The notes below the pieces were generated by a model. It searched no databases. It worked only from the letters and a program-made list of their open reading frames with translations, and was not told the DNA's origin. This document shows positions 1 through 5,368 of a stretch of 6,212 nucleotides of DNA, one piece after another; position 1 is the first letter of the stretch, and each line of letters opens with the position of its first letter. The stretch is from Rhodoferax sp. OV413 (GTDB lineage Bacteria > Pseudomonadota > Gammaproteobacteria > Burkholderiales > Burkholderiaceae_C). The translations under genes and the position numbers were made by a program. The stretch is taken from the NCBI GenBank assembly GCA_945861195.1, contig CAMATS010000144.1:1-6212 (forward strand), written 5' to 3'.

Positions 1-2
1 TT

Positions 3-1064
3 GTGAGCGAACAAGTGGTCAAGCCCCTGGTTTTGTTGACCCATCCCAGCGGGCGCCTGAGCAGTTACTTTGGCGACCAGGCGCTGGCCAAGCTGCGCTT
101 GCTGGCGCAGGTCAAGCTCAACCCGAGCGACCACGACTGGGACACACCAGAATTGGTTCTTGCTGCCCAGGGTTGCGAGGTGCTGATTGCCTACCGCCAG
201 ACCGCCCTGGATGCCGCTTTTTTTGCCGCCGTGCCGAATTTGTTGGCGGTGGTGCGTTGTGCCGTTGACATTCGCACCATTGACCTTGCGGCGGCCAGCG
301 CCCAGGGCGTGCTGGTGACGCGTGCCAGCCCGGGCTTTGCTGCCTCGGTGGCCGAATGGGTGCTCGGCGTGATGATTGACCTGAGCCGCCACATCACCGT
401 TGCCGCCCTGGGCTACCGCACAGCCCTGGCGGTGCAGCCCCGCATGGGCCGGCAACTCAAGGGCGCCCGTCTGGGGGTCATTGGTTATGGCGAAATCGGT
501 CGCCAACTTTGCCACTTGGCACAGGCCTTTGGCATGCGGGTGTGCGTCAACGACCCCTATGTGCGCCCCGCGGACTCGACCATCGAGCCGCTGGGGCTGC
601 CCGATTTGTTGCAGCAGTCAGACTATGTCGTTTGCCTGGCCCCGGCTACCCCTGAGACCGAAAATCTGATCAATGCCCAGGCTTTGGCGCTGATGAAGCC
701 AGAGGCTTATTTCATCAACGCAGCAAGGGGGCAGTTGGTCGACGAAGACGCACTGCTGCAAGCCCTCAACAGGGGCCAGCTCGCCGGCGCTGGCCTCGAT
801 GTGGGCCGGGCGGCAGATCAAATGCCCTCGCCGGCCTTGGCGCAGCATCCGCTGGTGATCGCCACCCCCCACGTGGGCGGGCTCACGCCCGAGGCGATTG
901 CCCACCAAGCGCTCGAGACCGTGGTGCAAACCGCGGCAATTCTGCGCGGCGAACTGCCGCCAGGGGCGGTCAATGCAGCGCAGGCCAGTCGCTTGCTGGC
1001 AAGATACGCTCCCGTCCACAGCCGGGCCGGTGATGGCCCAGACTTGAACTGGAGTGCCACATGA
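3..1064 (+). CDS. D-isomer-specific 2-hydroxyacid dehydrogenase, NAD-binding
   Basis: A 353-residue protein of the D-2-hydroxyacid dehydrogenase family (phosphoglycerate dehydrogenase / hydroxypyruvate reductase type), a cytosolic enzyme that interconverts 2-keto acids and D-2-hydroxy acids with NAD(P)H. The Rossmann motif G161-Y-G163-E-I-G166 is clear, and D184 near the end of the second strand favours NAD(H) by family rule. Catalytic Arg is R242 (NAARG) and catalytic His is H290 (TPHVGG). The usual DVFExEP segment carrying the catalytic Glu reads D266-V-G-R-A-A-D272-Q-M-P, so Glu is absent and D272 may stand in. The C-terminal tail after about residue 320 is polar and beyond the usual fold. 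The start is GTG at 3; upstream sequence is too short to test it, but the GTGA there would overlap a preceding stop. The stop overlaps the next gene by ATGA, implying co-translation. In a galactarate operon it could reduce hydroxypyruvate or tartronate semialdehyde, but the substrate cannot be read from sequence. Family assignment is firm, specificity open. Confidence 0.9.
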   Translation: MSEQVVKPLVLLTHPSGRLSSYFGDQALAKLRLLAQVKLNPSDHDWDTPELVLAAQGCEVLIAYRQTALDAAFFAAVPNLLAVVRCAVDIRTIDLAAASAQGVLVTRASPGFAASVAEWVLGVMIDLSRHITVAALGYRTALAVQPRMGRQLKGARLGVIGYGEIGRQLCHLAQAFGMRVCVNDPYVRPADSTIEPLGLPDLLQQSDYVVCLAPATPETENLINAQALALMKPEAYFINAARGQLVDEDALLQALNRGQLAGAGLDVGRAADQMPSPALAQHPLVIATPHVGGLTPEAIAHQALETVVQTAAILRGELPPGAVNAAQASRLLARYAPVHSRAGDGPDLNWSAT

Positions 1065-1897
1065 CCCACGCCGCTGCTGATGCTTTTCTGCCGCCAGGTG
1101 CTTGCGACTGCCACATGCATGTTTACGACCAAGCCTATCCCCTGGCGCCGACGGCCACCTTCAAGCCACCGCAGGCGTCTTTGGCGGCTTATCAAACTGT
1201 GCAAAAACAACTCGGTTTGTCTCGGGTGGTGGTGGTGCAACCCACAGCTTACGGCTTTGACAACCGCTGCACCCTGAATGCGGTGGCAGCAATGCCGGGG
1301 CAGGCGCGCGGTGTGGCGATGGTTCGGCCCGAGGTGACGCAGGCCGAACTCGAGGCCCTGCACGCCGGGGGCATTCGAGGCGTGCGCATGATGATGTTGG
1401 CGGGCGGGCCGCTCGGTTGGGATGCCTTGGAGCCTTTGGCTGGCAAGATCGCTGCGCTGGGCTGGCACATCAACCTGCAGTTCAATGGCTGCGACATGCT
1501 GCAGCACCTGCCGCGCCTGCAGGCCCTGGGCACGCCCCTGGTGCTAGACCACACCGGCAAGTTTTTAAGCCCTCCTGCCAGCACCGATGATCCGGCTTTT
1601 GTAGCCCTGTGCCGTCTGTTAGACCAGGGTCGGACCTGGATCAAACTGTCAGCGCCGTACGAAACCTCAAGACAAGGCGCGCCGACCTATGGCGATGTGG
1701 GCCTATTGGCCCGGTCTCTTGCCAATCGTTACCCGCAGCGCTGTCTGTGGGCAAGCAACTGGCCCCATCCGAACCAGGCCGTGCCGCCGCAAGACGCGGT
1801 TCTTTTGGGCCTGCTCTCCCACTGGAGCGCCAATGCCCAAGACTGGCGGCGCATTTTGGTGGACAACCCGCAGGCCGTGTATGGTTTCGCAGCCTGA
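1061..1897 (+). CDS. Amidohydrolase family 2 (COG3618-type) protein, D-galactarolactone isomerase-like
   Basis: A 278-residue TIM-barrel protein of the amidohydrolase superfamily, related to LigI-type lactonases and, as I recall the sequences, closest in pattern to D-galactaro-1,5-lactone isomerase (GLI). The first strand carries H18-M-H20 (CDCHMHVYD). Further on are a QFNG segment with DMLQHLPRLQ, then D163-H164-T-G-K167, Y-E-T-S-R near residue 205, and the last-strand motif A231-S-N233-W-P-H236. The superfamily Asp of the last strand (WGTDWPHP in LigI) is Asn here, which I recall as a GLI feature. The likely role is isomerising or opening an aldarolactone made from D-galacturonate or D-glucuronate before GarD. 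A GGAG at 1051-1054, six bases before the ATG, supports the start, which overlaps the previous stop by ATGA. The family is firm; isomerase versus hydrolase is inference. A 2-pyrone-4,6-dicarboxylate lactonase is less likely because no aromatic pathway genes are nearby. Confidence 0.85.
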   Translation: MTHAAADAFLPPGACDCHMHVYDQAYPLAPTATFKPPQASLAAYQTVQKQLGLSRVVVVQPTAYGFDNRCTLNAVAAMPGQARGVAMVRPEVTQAELEALHAGGIRGVRMMMLAGGPLGWDALEPLAGKIAALGWHINLQFNGCDMLQHLPRLQALGTPLVLDHTGKFLSPPASTDDPAFVALCRLLDQGRTWIKLSAPYETSRQGAPTYGDVGLLARSLANRYPQRCLWASNWPHPNQAVPPQDAVLLGLLSHWSANAQDWRRILVDNPQAVYGFAA

Positions 1898-1908
1898 TTC
1901 GGCCAGTG

Positions 1909-1926
1909 CCCGCAGTGGCGGGTTTT
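1909..1926 (+). terminator. Short GC hairpin plus T-run between the two lactone enzymes
   Basis: CCCGC (1909-1913) pairs with GCGGG (1918-1922) around an AGTG loop, followed at once by TTTT (1923-1926). This is the shape of a weak intrinsic terminator with a five-pair all-GC stem. It lies just after the amidohydrolase stop and upstream of the ribosome binding site of the propeller lactonase. The stem and T-run are short, so it more likely attenuates transcription, or marks an RNA-processing or 3'-end stabilising site, than fully stops transcription inside an otherwise tight operon. Confidence 0.35.
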
Positions 1927-1928
1927 CG

Positions 1929-1934
1929 AAAGGA
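1929..1934 (+). promoter_or_regulatory. Ribosome binding site that fixes the lactonase start
   Basis: AAAGGA lies ten bases before the ATG at 1945. The same frame stays open back to 1609, but that extension runs inside the preceding amidohydrolase gene and has no family-like sequence. This site and the immediate family match after the ATG (MTFVYVSNADSG) select 1945 as the true start. Confidence 0.75.
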
Positions 1935-1944
1935 CAATAAGCGC

Positions 1945-2943
1945 ATGACCTTTGTCTATGTCAGTAACGCCGACAGTGGCGATATCTCGGTACTGAGCCT
2001 GGCGGCTGGGGGCGAGCTCACGCCGGTTGACACCTTGGCGCTCGGTGGCTCCCTGATGCCTCTGGCCCTGAGCCCCTGCCAGGGCTTTCTTTATGTGGCG
2101 CGGCGCAGCGAGCCGATGGCGCTGCTGAGCCTGCGCATCGACCCCCACAGCGGGCGCCTGAGTTTGTTGGGCGAGACTGGCTTGCCAGCCAGCATGGCTT
2201 ATGTGTCGACCGACCGCAGTGGCAGGTTTTTGTTTGCTGCCTCCTACCCTAGCCACCAAATCACGGTCAGCCCCATCGGGCCTGACGGGCAGGTCGGCTC
2301 AGTGCAACAGACCCTTGGCACCGGCCCCAACGCACATGCGATTCTTGCCGCTCCGTCGAACCGGCATGTGCTCGTCACCAGCCTGGGGGGTGGCCGGTTG
2401 ATGAATTTCGAGTTCGATCCGGCCAGCGGCCAACTCAGCCCCAAACCGGCGGCAGATTGGATCGCCCGCCCGGGAGCGGGTCCGCGGCATTTTTGCTTTT
2501 CGCCGTGCGGGCGGTTCGTCTACCTGCTCAATGAGCTCGACGCTGGCCTGGATGTGCTGGCCTTTGATGCCCACAGCGGGCAGCTCAGGGCGCTGCAAAC
2601 CATCAGCAGCCTGCCGTCCGGTTTTTCCGGCAAGGCCTGGGCGGCAGATATTCACATCACGCCTGATGGGCGTCACCTCTACACCAGCGAGCGCAACTCC
2701 AGCACCCTGGCTATCTTCAAGGTGCAGCCCGAGTCGGGGCTCTTAAGCAGCCTGGGCCATGTGCCAGTAGAGGCCCAACCCCGTGGTTTTGCGATCGACG
2801 CCAGCGGCCAGCAGCTGCTGGTGGTCGGCCAACAATCGCACCACCTGGGCCGCTGGCGCATTGACCCGCACACCGGTCAACTCGATTTACAACAGCGCCT
2901 GCCGGTGGGACAAAACCCCAACTGGGTGGAGATTCGGGCATGA
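1945..2943 (+). CDS. Seven-bladed beta-propeller lactonase (Pgl/YbhE, COG2706 family), probable aldarolactonase
   Basis: A 332-residue protein, the same length class as E. coli 6-phosphogluconolactonase Pgl (YbhE, about 331), which it matches strongly in G179-P-R-H182, W232-A-A-D-I-H237-I-T-P-D-G, Q278-P-R-G-F282, Q296-Q-S-H-H300 and the closing VGQNPNWV. Seven D/P-x-x-S/T-G-x-L-like turns fall at about residues 20, 66, 112, 158, 208, 261 and 307, a spacing of 46 to 53 that marks the seven blades. No signal peptide is seen, so the enzyme should be cytosolic. Family members hydrolyse sugar lactones. Because it sits between a GLI-like protein and GarD, the likely substrate is a galactaro- or glucarolactone rather than 6-phosphogluconolactone, as in the propeller-type hexuronate lactonases described in proteobacteria (UxuL, from memory). 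Its stop overlaps garD by ATGA, implying tight co-expression. No pentose-phosphate gene is nearby. The family is firm; the substrate is inference from context. Confidence 0.9.
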   Translation: MTFVYVSNADSGDISVLSLAAGGELTPVDTLALGGSLMPLALSPCQGFLYVARRSEPMALLSLRIDPHSGRLSLLGETGLPASMAYVSTDRSGRFLFAASYPSHQITVSPIGPDGQVGSVQQTLGTGPNAHAILAAPSNRHVLVTSLGGGRLMNFEFDPASGQLSPKPAADWIARPGAGPRHFCFSPCGRFVYLLNELDAGLDVLAFDAHSGQLRALQTISSLPSGFSGKAWAADIHITPDGRHLYTSERNSSTLAIFKVQPESGLLSSLGHVPVEAQPRGFAIDASGQQLLVVGQQSHHLGRWRIDPHTGQLDLQQRLPVGQNPNWVEIRA

Positions 2944-4520
2944 CCATCGCCCCGCCCCAGCAGCTGCAAGCCCGCAGCATCCGCATGAACCCGGCCGACA
3001 ACGTGGCGATCGTGGTCAATGACGGCGGGCTGGCTGCCGGCGCAGTGCTTGAAAGCGGCCTGGTGCTGACTCAGCGGGTGCCCCAGGGCCACAAGGTGGC
3101 CTTGCAAATGATTGCCGCCGGCGCCGCAGTGCGCCGCTACAACGTGACCATCGGCTACGCGCTGCAAGACATCGCTGCAGGCGCCTGGGTGCAGGAGCGC
3201 CAGCTGCAAGTGCCAGCAGCGCAAGAGCTCAGCCAATTGCCCATGGCCAGCTTGGCTGTGCCCCAGCCGCTGCCCCTCGAGGGCTACAGTTTTGAAGGCT
3301 TTTTGAACGCCGATGGCTCGGTTGGCACGCGCAACCTGTTGGCCATCACCACCACCGTGCAGTGCGTGGCGGGCGTGGTTGCTCAGGCGGTGAGCCGCAT
3401 CAAAACCGAGCTGATGCCCCTGTACCCCTTTGTGGATGATGTGGTCGGCCTGGAGCACACGTATGGCTGCGGCGTGGCCATTGATGCGCCTGAGGCCATT
3501 ATTCCTATCCGCACGTTGCGCAATATCAGCCTCAACCCCAATTTTGGCGGCGAGATCATGGTGGTCAGTCTGGGCTGTGAAAAACTGCAGCCCTCGCGCC
3601 TGTTGCCGCCCGGCAGTTTTCCCATCATCAAGGGTGGCTCGGCCAGTGACCCGGCCGATACGGTCTGCCTGCAAGACGAGCACCATGTCGGGTTCATGTC
3701 CATGCTCGACAGCATTGTGCAAAGCGCCCGGCCGCACCTGGAGCGGCTCAATGCCCGGCGTCGCCAAACCCTGCCGGCCAGCGCCCTGGTGGTGGGTGTG
3801 CAATGTGGCGGCAGCGACGCCTTCTCGGGTGTCACGGCCAACCCAGCAGTTGGCTTTGCAGCAGACCTGCTGGTGCGGGCCGGCGCGACCATCATGTTCA
3901 GTGAAAACACCGAGGTGCGAGACGCCGCGGACCAACTCACCCAGCGCGCTGCCTCGCCCGAGGTGGCGCAGGCCATTGTGCGCGAGCTTGACTGGTACGA
4001 CCGCTATCTGGCGCGTGGGCAGGTTGACCGCAGCGCCAACACCACACCGGGTAACAAGGCCGGAGGCCTGTCCAATATCGCTGAAAAAGCCATGGGTTCG
4101 ATCGTCAAGAGCGGCAGCTTTGCGATCTCCCACGTGCTGGCGCCCGGCGAGCGTCTCACAGCCGGGCAAAAAGGCCTGGTTTTTGCGGCCAGCCCGGCCA
4201 GCGATTTCATTTGCGGCACCCTGCAACTTGCCGCGGGCATGAACCTGCATGTGTTCACCACCGGGCGCGGCACGCCCTACGGCCTCGCCGAAGTGCCAGT
4301 CATCAAGGTCGCCACCCGCACTGATTTGGCCCGCCGTTGGCATGACCTGATGGACCTCAACGCCGGACGCATTGCCGACGGACAGGCCAGCATCGAGGAG
4401 CTTGGCTGGGAGTTGTTCCACCTGATGCTAGCGGTGGCCAGTGGCCGCAAAAAAACCTGGGCTGAACACTGGAAGCTGCACAACCAATTGGTGCTGTTCA
4501 ACCCTGCCCCGATCACCTAA
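2940..4520 (+). CDS. garD: Galactarate dehydratase GarD
   Basis: A 526-residue protein (E. coli GarD is about 523) that dehydrates galactarate (mucate) to 5-keto-4-deoxy-D-glucarate, the committed step of the gar route. An N-terminal SAF-like domain (about residues 20-90) opens with NVAIVVNDGGL and contains PQGH51-K52. The UxaA/GarD catalytic region begins at the linker EGYSFEGFLNADGSVGTRN (D125-N132). Conserved GarD blocks follow: H173-T-Y-G-C177-G, NISLNPNFGGE, G-C213-E-K-L-Q-P, Q-C289-G-G-S-D-A-F-S-G, D-R-S-A-N near 367, SDFIC425G, and T440-T-G-R-G-T-P-Y-G. The Cys/His positions fit the metal-dependent chemistry of the family. I see full-length agreement, ending in HNQLVLFNPAPIT like E. 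coli. Altronate dehydratase UxaA is excluded by the SLNPNFGGE and TTGRGTPYG blocks and overall match. A GGAG at 2928-2931, eight bases before the ATG, supports the start; Met16 at 2985 is a weaker alternative. It overlaps the lactonase stop by ATGA. Confidence 0.97.
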   Translation: MTIAPPQQLQARSIRMNPADNVAIVVNDGGLAAGAVLESGLVLTQRVPQGHKVALQMIAAGAAVRRYNVTIGYALQDIAAGAWVQERQLQVPAAQELSQLPMASLAVPQPLPLEGYSFEGFLNADGSVGTRNLLAITTTVQCVAGVVAQAVSRIKTELMPLYPFVDDVVGLEHTYGCGVAIDAPEAIIPIRTLRNISLNPNFGGEIMVVSLGCEKLQPSRLLPPGSFPIIKGGSASDPADTVCLQDEHHVGFMSMLDSIVQSARPHLERLNARRRQTLPASALVVGVQCGGSDAFSGVTANPAVGFAADLLVRAGATIMFSENTEVRDAADQLTQRAASPEVAQAIVRELDWYDRYLARGQVDRSANTTPGNKAGGLSNIAEKAMGSIVKSGSFAISHVLAPGERLTAGQKGLVFAASPASDFICGTLQLAAGMNLHVFTTGRGTPYGLAEVPVIKVATRTDLARRWHDLMDLNAGRIADGQASIEELGWELFHLMLAVASGRKKTWAEHWKLHNQLVLFNPAPIT

Positions 4521-4535
4521 AACCGAAAGACACCC

Positions 4536-5318
4536 ATGAGCTCGTCCACCCCTTACCAGGCTTTTCCCAACAGCTTCAAGCGTGATCTGTTGGCCGGCAA
4601 ACGGCTGATTGGCTGTTGGGCTTCGCTGTCCAGCGCCATCAGCACCGAGGTGCTGGGCCTGGCCGGCTTTGACTGGCTGCTGCTCGATGGCGAGCATTCG
4701 CCCAATGATGTGATCAGCTTTATCCCGCAGCTCATGGCGCTCAAAGACAGCGTGAGCGCGCCTATCGTGCGACCTGCGAGCAACAATGCGGTGGAAATCA
4801 AGCGCTTGCTTGACGCCGGCTTTTACAACTTTTTAGTGCCTTTCATTGAAACTACCGAGCAGGCCAGCGCCGCGGTAGCCGCCACCCGTTATCCGCCCCA
4901 GGGTGTGCGCGGTGTTTCGGTATCGCAGCGTAACAACCGCTATGGCACCCTGCCCGATTACTTCAAAGGCATCAATGAGCAGATTTGTGTGCTGGTACAA
5001 ATTGAAAGCCGGCTGGGCGTAGCCGCAGCCAGCCAGATCGCCGCTGTGCCGGGGGTGGACTGTGTGTTTGTTGGCCCGTCGGACCTGGCGGCTGCTTATG
5101 GCCACCTGGGCAACCCTGGCCACCCCGAGGTACAGTGGGCAATCGCTGAAGTTTTTGCTGCAGGCCAGGCTGCTGGCAAGCCCCTGGGTATTTTGGCGCC
5201 AGCCGAGGCCGATGCCCGCCGCTACCTGGCCATGGGTGCGAGCTTTGTCGGCGTGGGCAGCGACCTGGGTCTTTTTCGCAATGCCAGCCAGGCCCTGTGC
5301 GACCGTTACCGTGACTAG
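4536..5318 (+). CDS. garL: 2-dehydro-3-deoxyglucarate aldolase GarL (HpcH/HpaI family)
   Basis: A 260-residue class II aldolase of the HpcH/HpaI family (E. coli GarL is about 256). It cleaves 5-keto-4-deoxy-D-glucarate, the GarD product, to pyruvate and tartronate semialdehyde in the cytosol. Signature blocks in order are STEVLGLAGFDWLLLDGEH (catalytic base H54), APIVR79 (pyruvate/substrate Arg), RLLDAGFYNFLVPFIET, TRYPPQGVRGVSVSQR, VQIE157 and VFVGPSD183LAA (divalent-metal ligands), then GILAPAEADARRYL and the closing GVGSDLGLF. The four key residues sit a constant four positions after their E. coli GarL counterparts (50, 75, 153, 179 from memory), so the enzyme looks intact. It starts 15 bases after the garD stop, with only a weak purine stretch GAAAGA (4525-4530) as ribosome binding site, suggesting translation partly coupled to garD. 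The specific GarL call rests on the STEVLGLAGFDW and FYNFLVPF blocks and on the garD neighbour, rather than HpaI or YfaU. Confidence 0.96.
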   Translation: MSSSTPYQAFPNSFKRDLLAGKRLIGCWASLSSAISTEVLGLAGFDWLLLDGEHSPNDVISFIPQLMALKDSVSAPIVRPASNNAVEIKRLLDAGFYNFLVPFIETTEQASAAVAATRYPPQGVRGVSVSQRNNRYGTLPDYFKGINEQICVLVQIESRLGVAAASQIAAVPGVDCVFVGPSDLAAAYGHLGNPGHPEVQWAIAEVFAAGQAAGKPLGILAPAEADARRYLAMGASFVGVGSDLGLFRNASQALCDRYRD

Positions 5319-5329
5319 CATCCCCGGAG

Positions 5330-5357
5330 CTGGGCGCCAGGCGTTTTTGGTTTTTTT
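5330..5357 (+). terminator. Weak hairpin and two T-runs between garL and garR
   Basis: CTGG (5330-5333) can pair with CCAG (5337-5340) around a GCG loop. It is followed by GCG and then two T-runs, 5344-5348 (five T) and 5351-5357 (seven T), split by GG. The stem is only four pairs, too weak for a confident intrinsic terminator, but the T-richness is unlike the GC-rich genes on both sides. It may be a leaky attenuator lowering garR expression, or a U-rich leader that helps ribosome loading just ahead of the garR ribosome binding site. Both readings are inference. Confidence 0.25.
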
Positions 5358-5362
5358 GGAGA
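5358..5362 (+). promoter_or_regulatory. Ribosome binding site that fixes the garR start
   Basis: GGAGA lies six bases before the ATG at 5369 and only one base before another ATG at 5364 in a different frame. The 5369 ATG opens directly into the family N-terminus (HKLGFIGLGIMG), whereas the 5364 frame gives an unrelated short peptide. Spacing and protein match both choose 5369. Confidence 0.8.
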
Positions 5363-5368
5363 AATGCA

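Noticed and set aside
1..14. TTGTGAGCGAACAA, an imperfect palindrome resembling part of a lac-type operator or a TTGT/ACAA regulator site
   Set aside because: It overlaps the start codon and first codons of the dehydrogenase, its half-sites are only four bases, and no upstream sequence is available to show a promoter. Chance similarity is the simpler explanation.
818..1507. Minus-strand open frame of 229 codons spanning the dehydrogenase/amidohydrolase junction
   Set aside because: It crosses two well-supported plus-strand genes, has low-complexity Arg/His/Gln composition, and shows no domain or convincing ribosome binding site.
1609..1944. N-terminal extension of the propeller lactonase by 112 codons
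   Set aside because: The extension lies inside the amidohydrolase gene in another frame, is Arg/Pro-rich without family similarity, and the ATG at 1945 has a good ribosome binding site and the family-typical N-terminus.
47..2164. A shared stretch of about 15 bases, CAGCGGGCGCCTGAG, near 48 and again near 2148
   Set aside because: In both places it encodes an ordinary Ser-Gly-Arg-Leu peptide in unrelated proteins, and in the lactonase it is part of the recurring blade turn. There is no sign of a mobile or regulatory repeat.
2877..4421. A 514-codon open frame on the minus strand opposite garD
   Set aside because: It is rich in His, Gln, Gly and Ala with no recognisable family motif, which is typical of the antisense of a GC-rich gene. 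The plus strand matches GarD over its full length.
4536..5318. Reading this gene as HpaI (4-hydroxy-2-oxoheptanedioate aldolase) or citrate-lyase-like HpcH
   Set aside because: The STEVLGLAGFDW, FYNFLVPF and closing GVGSDLGLF blocks match GarL, and the gene lies between garD and garR with no aromatic degradation genes.
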